Part shown: positions 1 to 8,098 of the stretch, piece by piece
How the letters are laid out: the number at the start of each line of letters is the position of its first letter
Position numbering within the stretch: the first letter of the stretch is position 1
Assembly (NCBI GenBank): GCA_018825145.1
Contig: JAHJFD010000029.1
Span: forward strand, 1-34,276
Length of the DNA stretch: 34,276 nt
Origin: Patescibacteria group bacterium
GTDB taxonomy: Bacteria; Patescibacteriota; Gracilibacteria; UM-FILTER-43-11
Direction: 5' to 3'
The notes under the pieces: model-generated
The model's input: the letters and a program-made list of their open reading frames with translations, nothing else
Databases searched by the model: none
Told to the model about the DNA's origin: nothing
Program-made: the position numbers and the translations under genes

Positions 1-1032
1 GGATTCGATCTCCGTCGGGGAGACATTCTTTTGGATGGCCCTTTTTCTTTTTTCAATTTCTTCTTTGAGTTTTCTGACTTCAGTGTAAACCTTGAGCATT
101 CCAGGGGCCAGAAGCGCAGTATAAAGCCCGCGCATGAAATTATTCAGGAAGGTTCTGAACTTTACGGAAAAGCTGAAGCGTTTGTCAAAATTCTTTTCCA
201 GGGTGATCAGATGTCCTTTAAGTGAGTCTGCTTTTGCCCATAAGTCTTTTTGGTGATGCGCTTTTAGCTTTGCCAGGTGACCTTTTCCTTTTTCGCCCAC
301 CTGACGGTCGTGGTAAACTTTCACGTCTTTAGCCAGGTAGCAGGGAAAGCCCGCCCAACTTAGCCTGTAAGCCAGATCGACGTCGCCTTTATAGTGCATG
401 TTTTCGTCGAAATACTCAGTTTTGCCCTTATCGGTTTTGTATGCGATGGCTTCAAGCGCATCTTTGTGGTAAACAGCTAAAGCTCCCGAAGGGCCGAGCA
501 TTTTTGTGGGAATTTCCACGTCTTTTTCGTCTTTTCCCTGGCCGATGTCGTAAAAATGGTGGCCTTTGGTGATGCCGATGCCGTAACTGTCGACAATGCC
601 TGTTTTAGAGCCTTCAATATCGCCGGTGAGCATCTTTTTGTAATCCCATTGCATGAGTTTAGAGGTGGCCACGTAATGTCTGGGTTCAGAACCTTCCATG
701 CCGCGGATGATATGACTGACGAAATCACTGGGGTAAAGCATATCGTTGCTGGCGCAGATGTAATACTCACTGCCGTTTTTCATCATTTCGCGGATTATGG
801 CGTTATGGCCGCCACAGTGCATTAAGTTCTTGGCCCGCTTGATTTTTGCCTTATGAAAAAACTCAGGGTGGGCATGAAGCAGGTAGTCATATACTTCGCC
901 ATTCGGGCTCTGGTCGCGGAAAATATATTCAATGCTCTCGTAGTCCTGATCCAGCAGGCTGGACAGGCTGTGGGCCAGGTACTTTTCGTCTTTGTATAGT
1001 AGCACGCCGATGGTGACTTTGGGTGTTGTCAT
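1..1032 (-). CDS. family 2 glycosyltransferase, rhamnosyltransferase-like (C-terminus beyond window)
   Basis: The reading frame is open from an ATG at 1032 to the window edge (344 residues, no stop), so its C-terminus is missing. The N-terminus has a GT-A fold start (VTIGVLLYKDEKYL, residues 6-19), and SND at 95-97 stands where the metal-binding DXD lies. GPSGALAVYHKDAL (180-193) and YFDENMHYKGDVDLAYRLSW (207-226) match the acceptor-side motifs of WbbL-type rhamnosyltransferases (COG1216). The usual DDGS near residue 40 reads RDQSPNG. The last 60 residues carry a hydrophobic stretch (about 299-312) and a charged helix. It probably transfers a sugar from a nucleotide donor onto a surface polysaccharide or lipid-linked glycan at the inner membrane face; donor and acceptor cannot be told. 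The fold call is secure, the substrate unknown. Confidence 0.85.
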   Translation of the reverse strand, partial: MTTPKVTIGVLLYKDEKYLAHSLSSLLDQDYESIEYIFRDQSPNGEVYDYLLHAHPEFFHKAKIKRAKNLMHCGGHNAIIREMMKNGSEYYICASNDMLYPSDFVSHIIRGMEGSEPRHYVATSKLMQWDYKKMLTGDIEGSKTGIVDSYGIGITKGHHFYDIGQGKDEKDVEIPTKMLGPSGALAVYHKDALEAIAYKTDKGKTEYFDENMHYKGDVDLAYRLSWAGFPCYLAKDVKVYHDRQVGEKGKGHLAKLKAHHQKDLWAKADSLKGHLITLEKNFDKRFSFSVKFRTFLNNFMRGLYTALLAPGMLKVYTEVRKLKEEIEKRKRAIQKNVSPTEIES

Positions 1033-1038
1033 GTTGTT

Positions 1039-1044
1039 ATTATA
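1039..1044 (-). promoter_or_regulatory. -10 box of the glycosyltransferase gene, possibly leaderless
   Basis: On the minus strand a perfect TATAAT is followed by six bases (AACAAC) and then the ATG at 1032. At normal -10 to start spacing, transcription would begin at the A of the start codon, giving a leaderless mRNA. No good -35 hexamer is seen at 16-18 bases, so the call rests on the -10 box alone. Confidence 0.4.
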
Positions 1045-1194
1045 ATCAATAGAATTGTCCGGGTACATACCTGGAAGTATATAGCAAATTTTACCCATAG
1101 CGGTAGTAGTGACTATACATTGTATGGTGCAGTTTTGTGTAAGATTTGCTATATGTGTCAGGGAGAGGTAGGGGGTATATTGTATTATGACATT

Positions 1195-2355
1195 ATGAAT
1201 CAAGAAAAATTAGAACAAATGAGGACCGGAAAGGCAAAATGCCCCTTTTTTGGTCGGTGCGGAGGTTGCGCCACGCAATATCTTCCTTACGAAATACAAC
1301 TGGAAAACAAGAAGAAACGGCTGGTTTCCGAAATCGGTTACGCCGATGTGCGGGTCTTTTACGGCGCGGAATGGGATTACCGAAACCGCATGGATATGAC
1401 TTTTACGCCTGATGGTTTAGGTTTTCGCGAAAAGGGGAAATGGTGGAAACCACTGGCCATTGACTACTGCTATATTTCAACGCCCAGGCTCAATGAGCTT
1501 AAAAAAGAAGTGGAAGAGTTTTTTGGGCCGGACCTGCCTACCGGCAGGCAGGCTTACGATGCCTTTCACCTGAAATCGCATGATGGTACTTACAAGTATA
1601 CAGTTATTCGCACACCACAGAACGATTCCTCGGTTTCTATTGTCCTTAATAACAATTCGCTTCGTTACGATCAGGCGGTGAAGAAGGTGAATGAGTATGC
1701 AAAGGTTTCAACGGCCAATAATGTCTTAATCACCAACATAAAAGCCAAAAGTTCACAGAGTATCGGTGAAGACTATGAAGTGGTGAAGGGGACTGATACT
1801 TTAGAGGAAAAAATCAAGGGCAAGACCTTTCGTTACAGTGCGCAGGGCTTTTTTCAGAATAATTCGGTCATGGCCGAAAAGATGCACGAGTACGTGCATG
1901 ATCTTCTGAAGAAATACGATACCTCAGGCGCTCATCTGCTGGATTTGTATGGCGGGGTGGGGGCTTTTGGCATAGTAAATGCTGATCTTTTTAAGGGAGT
2001 GACCAGTGTTGAGAGTTTTGAGGGTTGTACACTGGCGGCCAAAGAAAATATTAAACTAAACGGACTCAAAAATGTTGATGCAATTTGTATGGATGCCAAA
2101 CGCCTCAAGCAAGTTAAGCTTCCGTCCGGTGACCTTTACGTCATTACGGATCCGCCCCGTTCCGGCATGGACGAGGAAACAGTGATTCAGCTAAAAAAGC
2201 TCCGGCCTGCGGTGATGATTTATATTTCCTGTAACGTGGAACAGTTAGGCAGGGATTTACCTAAATTCAAAGACTATAAAATCAAGTCCGTAGCTCTTTT
2301 TGACCTGTTTCCGCAAACAAATCATATGGAATCGGTGGTGGAGTTGGTTCGTTAA
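1195..2355 (+). CDS. 23S rRNA/tRNA m5U methyltransferase, RlmD/TrmA family (COG2265), Fe-S type
   Basis: SAM-dependent uracil-C5 methyltransferase of 386 residues. Cys16, 22, 25 and 92 have the spacing of the [4Fe-4S] ligands of RumA/RlmD. The Rossmann SAM motif is DLYGGVGAFG (250-259), followed by DPPRSGMD (319-326) and YISCNVEQLGRD with the catalytic nucleophile Cys346; the C-terminal HMESVVEL holds the general-base Glu379. SAQGFFQNN at 215-223 is also typical. The start at 1195 puts the first cluster cysteine at residue 16. An upstream in-frame ATG at 1120 would add 25 residues that do not resemble the family. The TRAM domain of full-length RlmD is absent. Residues 114-120 (LPTGRQA) are encoded by a dispersed palindrome. 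Whether it modifies rRNA or tRNA cannot be decided. The suf operon in this window could supply its cluster. Confidence 0.9.
   Translation: MNQEKLEQMRTGKAKCPFFGRCGGCATQYLPYEIQLENKKKRLVSEIGYADVRVFYGAEWDYRNRMDMTFTPDGLGFREKGKWWKPLAIDYCYISTPRLNELKKEVEEFFGPDLPTGRQAYDAFHLKSHDGTYKYTVIRTPQNDSSVSIVLNNNSLRYDQAVKKVNEYAKVSTANNVLITNIKAKSSQSIGEDYEVVKGTDTLEEKIKGKTFRYSAQGFFQNNSVMAEKMHEYVHDLLKKYDTSGAHLLDLYGGVGAFGIVNADLFKGVTSVESFEGCTLAAKENIKLNGLKNVDAICMDAKRLKQVKLPSGDLYVITDPPRSGMDEETVIQLKKLRPAVMIYISCNVEQLGRDLPKFKDYKIKSVALFDLFPQTNHMESVVELVR
1533..1552. repeat. palindromic repeat inside the methyltransferase gene
   Basis: CCTGCCT (1533-1539) and AGGCAGG (1546-1552) form a 7-bp inverted repeat around ACCGGC. It encodes LPTGRQA in frame and lies between two conserved parts of the protein, where family members usually have a loop. 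The same core occurs in the rpsB leader at 2489-2504. Confidence 0.7.
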
Positions 2356-2364
2356 AAATAGACT

Positions 2365-2393
2365 TTGCTTTTACTGCTCAGCTCTGATAGACT
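2365..2393 (+). promoter_or_regulatory. putative sigma70-type promoter of rpsB
   Basis: TTGCTT (2365-2370), 17 bases, TAGACT (2388-2393). It lies just after the methyltransferase stop and would give rpsB a leader of about 120 bases. Confidence 0.4.
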
Positions 2394-2488
2394 TTTTGGG
2401 CTTAATTAAATTAGCTTGGTTTCCGATTGGCTCATCCTGCCCCTCGAATGGGGGACTTACGAGTTGAAGTGACGAAATCAGGTGCCCG

Positions 2489-2504
2489 CCTGCCGGCCGG
2501 CAGG
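2489..2504. repeat. palindromic repeat in the rpsB leader
   Basis: CCTGCCGGCCGGCAGG is a perfect 16-base palindrome ending 15 bases before the rpsB start. A smaller hairpin (CCCC-TCGAAT-GGGG) lies upstream near 2440-2453. In RNA the palindrome would form a strong stem next to the ribosome landing site. The sequence belongs to the same family as the repeat at 1533-1552. Confidence 0.7.
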
Positions 2505-2519
2505 TTAACCCCAAGGATT

Positions 2520-3197
2520 ATGAGTGATGTTTCGTTAAAAGACATGGCCGCCAATGCCGTGCACTTTGGTCATCCGACCAGCCGATGGAACCCTAAGATG
2601 AAGCCCTATATTTATGGCGCACGTCACGGGATCCATATTTTTGATCTTAAAAAGACCGCTGATAAGCTTGTTTTTGCTCTGGAATTTCTTTCCCGAATGG
2701 CCAAAGATAAGAAAGAAGTCCTATTTGTGGGTACCAAACAGCAGTGCCGTAAGTTTCTTTATCAGATAAAGGAAGAAACCGGTATGCCTATTGTGACTGA
2801 CAAATGGATTCCAGGGCTTCTTACCAACTGGAAAACCATTAAGGAGCGCATCGATTACTTTAAACAGCTCAAGGATGATGATGCACATGGGAAGCTTTCC
2901 AAATATACTAAAAAAGAGCAGAATAAGCTTCGAAAGAAAATTCAGGACCTTTCAGTTTCACTTTCCGGTGTGGAAAACATGAAAGGAAAGCCTGATGTTC
3001 TTTTTGTTACTGATATTGTCCGTGATCATATTGCCGTTAAAGAGGCGCGTACACTGGGAATTCCTGTGGTGGGTATTGTTGACAGCAATGCTGATCCCGA
3101 TCAGGTTGATTATCCGATTCCGGCGAATGATGATGCCATAAAGTCTCTGGAATATATTCTTGGATTGGCCAGAGAGGCGGTGAAGGTTAATAAATAG
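2520..3197 (+). CDS. rpsB: 30S ribosomal protein S2
   Basis: S2, 225 residues. The N-terminal block AANAVHFGHPTSRWNPKMKP followed by YIYGARHGIHIFDL is the S2 signature. VLFVGTKQQCRKF, WIPGLLTNW, PDVLFVTD and GIPVVGIVDSNADPDQVDYP follow in the usual order. I start it at 2520 (MSDVSLKDM), with AAGGA two bases upstream, which is closer than usual. An ATG at 2427 is also in frame, but the 31 residues it adds are encoded by the leader and its palindrome and look nothing like S2. S2 binds the back of the small subunit between head and body. The gene is first in an rpsB - membrane protein - tsf cluster. In E. coli S2 represses its own operon through the leader; this leader is structured but not recognisably the same. 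Confidence 0.96.
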   Translation: MSDVSLKDMAANAVHFGHPTSRWNPKMKPYIYGARHGIHIFDLKKTADKLVFALEFLSRMAKDKKEVLFVGTKQQCRKFLYQIKEETGMPIVTDKWIPGLLTNWKTIKERIDYFKQLKDDDAHGKLSKYTKKEQNKLRKKIQDLSVSLSGVENMKGKPDVLFVTDIVRDHIAVKEARTLGIPVVGIVDSNADPDQVDYPIPANDDAIKSLEYILGLAREAVKVNK

Positions 3198-3221
3198 GGA
3201 CTAAAAATTAAGAACAAGAAT

Positions 3222-3740
3222 ATGATTGATGAAGTAAAAAATGAGGCAACCGGAGAACAAGAAGGGGTGACGGAAGAAGCTCAGACTAATGCTGAACAGC
3301 AAAAAGAGGAAAAACCTGAGAAGAAAAAGCCTGAGACTGAGCGTCAGGAAATGACCACGCTGCATGAAAGGACTATCGCGGCCATGAGTTATTTCGGCTT
3401 TCTGGCTATTGTCCCGTTTTACCTTAAAAAAGACAGCGAATTTTGCCGTTTTCATGGCAAGCAGGGGCTTTTGCTGGCAATTGTCTTTTTTATGTCCAAG
3501 CTTTTTACGGTCATCGATTTACTGATGGACATTGTTCTGATTCTGCAGATTGCCATAATGTTCAGAATGGGGTTTGCGGCGCTTTCCGGTCGATGGAAGA
3601 AAGTGGCGTTTATCTATGACTGGTCATGTCAGCTTGAGGAAGCTTTGACACTTAAGACCAAAGAGCAGGAACTTGATGAAGTCGCCCTTAAGCCAAATGA
3701 GATCAAAGACGAGAAAAAGGAAGAGGAATCTAAGAAATAG
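3222..3740 (+). CDS. small membrane protein of DUF4870/Tic20-like type
   Basis: 172 residues. Residues 1-45 and 140-172 are Lys/Glu-rich and probably disordered. In between are three hydrophobic segments at about 52-67, 80-100 and 101-119. The stretch MSYFGFLAIVPFYLKKDSEF (55-74) followed by CRFHGKQGLLL resembles the DUF4870/Tic20-like pattern (Y-x-G-x(4)-P, conserved H-x-x-Q-G). That family is common and of unknown function. The gene starts 24 bases after rpsB and ends 32 bases before tsf, so the three are probably co-transcribed. No Shine-Dalgarno sequence precedes the ATG. The family match rests on one motif block, so it is moderate; a membrane protein with charged tails is certain. Confidence 0.75.
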   Translation: MIDEVKNEATGEQEGVTEEAQTNAEQQKEEKPEKKKPETERQEMTTLHERTIAAMSYFGFLAIVPFYLKKDSEFCRFHGKQGLLLAIVFFMSKLFTVIDLLMDIVLILQIAIMFRMGFAALSGRWKKVAFIYDWSCQLEEALTLKTKEQELDEVALKPNEIKDEKKEEESKK

Positions 3741-3772
3741 TACACTTTTTACTACCTAAACTCTTTTTAATT

Positions 3773-4540
3773 ATGGCAATTACAGCACAACAGGTGAACG
3801 AACTACGTCAGCGAACGGGTATTCCTATGATGGCTTGCAAGAAAGCTTTGGAAGAGGCTGGCGGAGATGAAGAAAAGGCAATTGAGATTCTTCGTAAGAA
3901 AGGTGCAACTAAGGCCGCTGAAAAAGCGGATCGCGCAATGCGTGAAGGAATTATTGTTACTAAAACCAAGAATGATACGGCAGTCATCGTGAAGTTTTCC
4001 TGTGAAACAGATTTTGTAGCCAAGAATGAAGAGTTTACGGCCATTGCCAACAAAGCCGCTGAAACGGCCTTAAAAAGTGGTGTGGACGTGGCCAAAAGCG
4101 AAGCTGAACCTTCGATTAAAGCCCTTTTTGCCAGGCTTGGTGAAAACATGAGTATTGAGGTCGACGTGATTGAAGGCGGGGGGATTGGTGAGTATCTTCA
4201 CACGAACAGTAAGGTGGGGGCCATTGTGAATCTGAAGTCAAAAGATGCCGAAAAAGCCCGCGACATTGCCATGCACATAACTGCGATGAATCCCGAAGTC
4301 ATCAGCCCCGAAGATTTGCCCGAGGATGTTGTAATAAAGGAGCGTGAGATTTGGGCAGATCAACTCAAAAGCGAGGGAAAACCTGCCGAGATCATGGATA
4401 GGATTATGCAGGGAAAGGAAAAAAAGTTTCGTGAAGAAGCGGCTCTTATCAAACAGACTTTTGTAAAAGACGGTGAAAAGACGGTTGAGCAGTATCTGGA
4501 AAGTAATTCCGTTACGAGTTTTGTAAGGAAGGCCGTGTAG
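3773..4540 (+). CDS. tsf: translation elongation factor Ts
   Basis: EF-Ts, 255 residues, recycles EF-Tu by expelling GDP. The N-terminal UBA-like domain (1-45: ITAQQVNELRQRTGIPMMAC, then KKALEEAGGDEEKAIE) and the TDFVAKN motif (79-85), which contacts the EF-Tu G domain, are intact. MHITAMNPE and a C-terminal FVREAV-like end (FVRKAV) are also present. The length is near that of compact EF-Ts proteins, shorter than the 283 residues of E. coli. It is third in the rpsB cluster. Its stop lies only six bases from the stop of the convergent pnp gene, leaving no room for a separate terminator. The ATG follows a T-rich stretch with no Shine-Dalgarno sequence. Confidence 0.97.
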   Translation: MAITAQQVNELRQRTGIPMMACKKALEEAGGDEEKAIEILRKKGATKAAEKADRAMREGIIVTKTKNDTAVIVKFSCETDFVAKNEEFTAIANKAAETALKSGVDVAKSEAEPSIKALFARLGENMSIEVDVIEGGGIGEYLHTNSKVGAIVNLKSKDAEKARDIAMHITAMNPEVISPEDLPEDVVIKEREIWADQLKSEGKPAEIMDRIMQGKEKKFREEAALIKQTFVKDGEKTVEQYLESNSVTSFVRKAV

Positions 4541-4546
4541 CTTATT

Positions 4547-6658
4547 TTAAGCCTTTGGCTGAGGGATGCCCTTCATAGTCAGCTTAAAGCGGCCCTGGGC
4601 CACGTCGATGGCCAGCAGTTTCACGTTGACGATCTGGCCCTCTTTGATGACGGACGCGACGTCCTTCACAAAGGAATCAGTTATTTCCGAAACGTGAACC
4701 ATACCTTCTTTGCCTGGCATAAATTCAACGATGGCGCCGAATTCAAGAACTTTGGTTACCTTGCTGTTTTCGTAAATTTTGCCTACTTCCGGATCAGCGG
4801 TTAACTGCTTGACCCATTCTTCAGCCTTTTTGGCGGATTCACCGTTTACCGAGGTAATTACTACAGAACCGTCATCTTCGATATCAATGGACTGTACACC
4901 GGTTTCTGCAATGATACGGTTGATCATTTCTCCGCCGGGGCCAATAATAAATCGGATCTTTTCGGGATTGACCTGCATAGAAAGCAGTCTTGGCGCGAAA
5001 GGGGACAGCTCCGGGCGGGGGGCTGAAATGACCTTATCCATAGCGTCCAGAATGTGCAGGCGACCTTTTCTGGCTGATTCCAGTGCTTCTTCGAAGATAT
5101 GATGAGGCAGGCCCTTCAGTTTAATATCCATCTGAATGGCTGTGATGCCGTCCCGGGTGCCGGTGACCTTAAAATCCATGTCACCGCCCATGTCTTCTTC
5201 GTCCTGAAGATCGGTCAGAATACGGTATTTTTCAGGGTTTTCGTGATCGGTCATCAGACCCATAGCCACGCCGCCTACTGCTTTCTTAATGGGCACGCCG
5301 GCGTCCATCAGAGCCAGTGAACTGCCGCATGTTGCTGCCATGGAACTACTGCCGTTTGAAGCCAGAATTTCGGTAACGGTGCGAATGGTATAAGGAAAAT
5401 CTTCTTTTTTGGGAAGAACAGGCATCAGAGCTCTTTCGGCTAGGCTTCCGTGTCCGACTTCACGGTTACCCGTGAAAAGTCGGTTGCTTGTTTCACCTAC
5501 GGAAAAAGGCGGGAAGTTGTAATGGTGAAAATAGCTTTTTTTACTCTCTCCTTCAATCCCATCAATTATCTGGGCATCACCGGGAGCTCCGAGAGTGCAA
5601 GTGGTCAGCCCTTGTGTCTCGCCACGATTGAACAAGGCAGAGCCATGAGTTCGTGGTAGAAAACCGGCTTCGACGCTGAGTGGCCTGATTTCGTCCATTT
5701 TACGTCCACCAATACGCTTATCGTTTTCCAGAATGTTCTTGCGAACTGTATCTTTGACAAGTTTATCGACTACTTCACCAATCTGCTTCAGTTCATTCTC
5801 GTCTAATTGGTCTTCCAGAGCCTCTTTGACCTCCTTGGCTATTTCACGGAAGTAATTGTAACGATCCAGCTTACCTGTTTTATGAAAAAGGGCATCCAGA
5901 ACTTTGTCTGCGTATTTACTGACATGATCCACGATAATTGGATTCTTCTCAGGAGTCGTGAATTCCAGTTTTTCAATTCCAACTTCCTTTTGTATATCCT
6001 GAATGAAGCGGACTATTTTTTGACCCCATTTTTTCCCAAAATCAATCGCTTCCAGCATTTTTTCTTCCGTTACTTCGTTGGCTCCGGCTTCAATCATAAT
6101 GACATGATTGGTATCGCTGGAAACAATCAAATCAAGATCCGATTTAGTTCGGGCTTCGGCTGTTGGATTGAGGACCAATTCGCCTTCAATCAATCCTACA
6201 CGGACTGTGGCGGTTGGCCCTTCAAATGGGATATCGGAAATGCTCAGGGCTACAGAGCCGGCAATTGTGGCTATCATATCGTGCTCGTTTTCGCGGTCGT
6301 AAGACAGGGTGGTAAGCATGACCTGAATATCGCGATGAAATCCTTTTGGAAAAAGTGGGCGATAGGTTCGGTCTGCCACGCGGGCCATCAGAATTTTGTC
6401 ATCACTTGGTCGGGTTTCGCGTTTAATAAAGCGGCTGGATTTAATGACGCCGCTGGCGTACATTTTTTCCTGATAATTGACCATGAGCGGCAGGAAGTTC
6501 ACGCCTTCACGGGCTTCATTGCTCATGGTGGCTGTTGCAAGAATAACCGTGTCGCCATAGCGCACAGTACAGCTTCCGTTAGCCAGTTGAGCCATTTTGC
6601 CTACTTCAACAACAAACTCCTTGTTTCCCAGGGGTAAAGTAAAAGTTTTAGGTTCCAT
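4547..6658 (-). CDS. pnp: polyribonucleotide nucleotidyltransferase (PNPase)
   Basis: PNPase, 703 residues: phosphorolytic 3'-5' exoribonuclease that forms a trimeric ring in the cytoplasm. Two RNase PH domains are separated by the helical linker (about residues 240-320). The second core has FNRGETQGL, LASNGSSSMAATCGSSLALM and the acidic DLQDEEDMGGDMDFKVTGT stretch around the catalytic metal site. A KH domain follows (about 564-624, GPGG loop in IRFIIGPGGEMINRI). The S1 domain fills the last 78 residues (VTKVLEFGAIVEFMPGKEGM). The domain order and length are standard. It follows rpsO as in E. coli, separated by a long hairpin at 6699-6778 that may set up autoregulation. It ends tail to tail with tsf. 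Confidence 0.98.
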   Translation of the reverse strand: MEPKTFTLPLGNKEFVVEVGKMAQLANGSCTVRYGDTVILATATMSNEAREGVNFLPLMVNYQEKMYASGVIKSSRFIKRETRPSDDKILMARVADRTYRPLFPKGFHRDIQVMLTTLSYDRENEHDMIATIAGSVALSISDIPFEGPTATVRVGLIEGELVLNPTAEARTKSDLDLIVSSDTNHVIMIEAGANEVTEEKMLEAIDFGKKWGQKIVRFIQDIQKEVGIEKLEFTTPEKNPIIVDHVSKYADKVLDALFHKTGKLDRYNYFREIAKEVKEALEDQLDENELKQIGEVVDKLVKDTVRKNILENDKRIGGRKMDEIRPLSVEAGFLPRTHGSALFNRGETQGLTTCTLGAPGDAQIIDGIEGESKKSYFHHYNFPPFSVGETSNRLFTGNREVGHGSLAERALMPVLPKKEDFPYTIRTVTEILASNGSSSMAATCGSSLALMDAGVPIKKAVGGVAMGLMTDHENPEKYRILTDLQDEEDMGGDMDFKVTGTRDGITAIQMDIKLKGLPHHIFEEALESARKGRLHILDAMDKVISAPRPELSPFAPRLLSMQVNPEKIRFIIGPGGEMINRIIAETGVQSIDIEDDGSVVITSVNGESAKKAEEWVKQLTADPEVGKIYENSKVTKVLEFGAIVEFMPGKEGMVHVSEITDSFVKDVASVIKEGQIVNVKLLAIDVAQGRFKLTMKGIPQPKA

Positions 6659-6698
6659 AACATAGTAAAATTATGTAGATAAGAGATTTTATATGTGT

Positions 6699-6778
6699 CC
6701 GGAACCTATGAAAGTTTCAAGTGGCTGTCTCTTTTGATCGCAGAGGCAATCATTTGAAACTTTCTTTCATGATTCCGG
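6699..6778 (-). promoter_or_regulatory. long imperfect hairpin in the rpsO-pnp intergenic region
   Basis: In the minus-strand transcript CCGGAA at one end pairs with TTCCGG at the other. ATGAAAG plus TTTCAA then pair with TTGAAACTTTCAT, leaving a four-base AAAG bulge, and CTCT/AGAG closes the top. This makes an 80-nt stem-loop with about 23 base pairs, 40 bases before the pnp start. No T-run follows, so it is not a classic terminator. In E. coli RNase III cuts such a stem between rpsO and pnp, and PNPase then destabilises its own mRNA. The position here matches; the mechanism is inferred. Confidence 0.7.
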
Positions 6779-6787
6779 CGCGGGTGT

Positions 6788-7081
6788 TTATTTGCGTAGT
6801 TCCAGTCCCTTGATGACTTCCTCGTAAACTTCGGGCTTGGAGTTCTTCAGATAATTCAGGAGTTTTCGTCTTTTGCCTACCATCAAAAGAAGGCCGCGAC
6901 GGGAATGGTTATCTTTTTTATGTTCCTTCAGATGATCGGTCAGTTCGTTGATGCGCCTGGTAAGAATAGCAATTTGTACCTGCGCGGATCCGGTATCTTT
7001 ATCGTGTTTGGCATAGGCGGAAATAACTTTCTTTTTTTGTTCGTGTTTGGTGGCGGTCGCTTTCTTTTGCACGGTTTTCAT
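6788..7081 (-). CDS. rpsO: 30S ribosomal protein S15
   Basis: S15, 97 residues, about eight longer than E. coli S15 because of a Lys-rich N-terminus ([20 protein letters not shown]). The conserved [40 protein letters not shown] and [10 protein letters not shown] blocks are all present. S15 is a primary binder of the 16S rRNA central domain. It is first in the rpsO-pnp pair, with its own promoter at 7121-7149. The 34-base leader has no Shine-Dalgarno sequence. An alternative start inside the Lys-rich stretch is not available as an ATG, so the long form is most likely real. Confidence 0.96.
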   Translation of the reverse strand: MKTVQKKATATKHEQKKKVISAYAKHDKDTGSAQVQIAILTRRINELTDHLKEHKKDNHSRRGLLLMVGKRRKLLNYLKNSKPEVYEEVIKGLELRK

Positions 7082-7120
7082 ATAGGTTGGAGGGAATGAT
7101 TTGGTAAAGATAACAGAGTA

Positions 7121-7149
7121 AGTGTATCAGATATAGTTTTTTTCTGCAA
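7121..7149 (-). promoter_or_regulatory. rpsO promoter
   Basis: On the minus strand TTGCAG, 17 bases, TACACT, with TGA directly before the -10 box making an extended -10 (TGATACACT). The start would lie near 7114, 33 bases before the rpsO ATG. The box sits between the corA stop and rpsO, where a promoter is expected. Confidence 0.6.
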
Positions 7150-7160
7150 GTTTAACTGTG

Positions 7161-8087
7161 TTAAAGCCAATTTTTCCACTTAAAAGTGGTAAACAGGACT
7201 ATGCCGACGATTCCCATTATGATTATGATGGTCCAAAAATGTTCGACATGAAGGTGCGCGTCAGTAAATGGTAATTGTACGTTCATACCGAACAAACCCG
7301 TTAGAAAGGTAAGGGGCAGCATGATAGCCGAAAAAACTGTAAGCGTGCGCATTGTCAGGTTGATGTTGTGAGAGAGCAAGGATTCATTCGTGTCTTCAAG
7401 CGATTCTATGATTTCTTTTTGCGTTCCCAGAATGTTCCACAGGCTTTCGATCTGGTCCACAATGTCGTCGAAATAAATCACCAGATCCTCCGGAAGAAAG
7501 CGTTTCTGTTTGTGTTCCAGGGTGGCAACGACCGACCTTTGGGGCAGAAGAATCTTGCGAAGGGTTATCACGTTCTTCTTCAGGATCATGATGTTGAAAA
7601 GCTCATCTTTGGCGCGTTTGGATTCAAAAATCTCATCTTCAATCTTCTTCAGCGATGCCTGTATTTTGTCGGTGACAGGAAAAATGGCGTCAAAAAGCAC
7701 ACTAATTATCTCGTAAAGAAGATAGCCGGTACCCGGCTTCTCACCAAAGAGCAGTCTTCGTGACTTCAGAGACTGCTGACAGGCGTCTGCCATTTCATTA
7801 AGTGCCTTAAGTTCACCATTGTGGATCGTGATCAGGTAATCCTGACCGATAAACATATTCAGTTGTTCCGTATCGAAGCGAAGATATTTGCTGCTATAAA
7901 CGGGAAACTGAAGAATTATGAATAGGTATTTGTCATATTCATCTATTTTTGGTCTTTCGGTTTTCTGAAGGCAGTCTTCCAGGTCCAGTTCGTGAAAGCG
8001 GTATTTTTTTGCCAGTTTTGCCAAATCTTCACTGCATGGCTGAACTAAATTAATCCACCTGCTCTTTTTGAACTTGATTTCCTGCAT
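7161..8087 (-). CDS. corA: CorA-family magnesium/divalent metal transporter
   Basis: 308 residues with the 2-TM-GxN layout: a large cytoplasmic alpha/beta and helical funnel domain, then two membrane helices at the C-terminus. TM1 ends in the FGMN signature (Gly267-Met-Asn269), the selectivity loop of CorA channels. TM2 is WTIIIIMGIVGIVLFTTFKW (286-305) followed by the usual basic tail KNWL. Family members form homopentamers that pass Mg2+ (or Co2+/Ni2+) down the membrane potential, gated by cytoplasmic Mg2+. The variable YGMN is FGMN here. It is the last gene of the long minus-strand envelope run, 11 bases after the 134-residue membrane protein. Confidence 0.93.
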   Translation of the reverse strand: MQEIKFKKSRWINLVQPCSEDLAKLAKKYRFHELDLEDCLQKTERPKIDEYDKYLFIILQFPVYSSKYLRFDTEQLNMFIGQDYLITIHNGELKALNEMADACQQSLKSRRLLFGEKPGTGYLLYEIISVLFDAIFPVTDKIQASLKKIEDEIFESKRAKDELFNIMILKKNVITLRKILLPQRSVVATLEHKQKRFLPEDLVIYFDDIVDQIESLWNILGTQKEIIESLEDTNESLLSHNINLTMRTLTVFSAIMLPLTFLTGLFGMNVQLPFTDAHLHVEHFWTIIIIMGIVGIVLFTTFKWKNWL

Positions 8088-8098
8088 CGGCGAATCGG

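Noticed and set aside
2427-2519. Upstream start for rpsB adding 31 residues
   Set aside because: The extension has no S2 similarity and is encoded by the structured leader with its palindrome.
5807-6637. 276-residue plus-strand frame opposite pnp
   Set aside because: Antisense to a fully conserved PNPase core; composition is that of a mirror frame.
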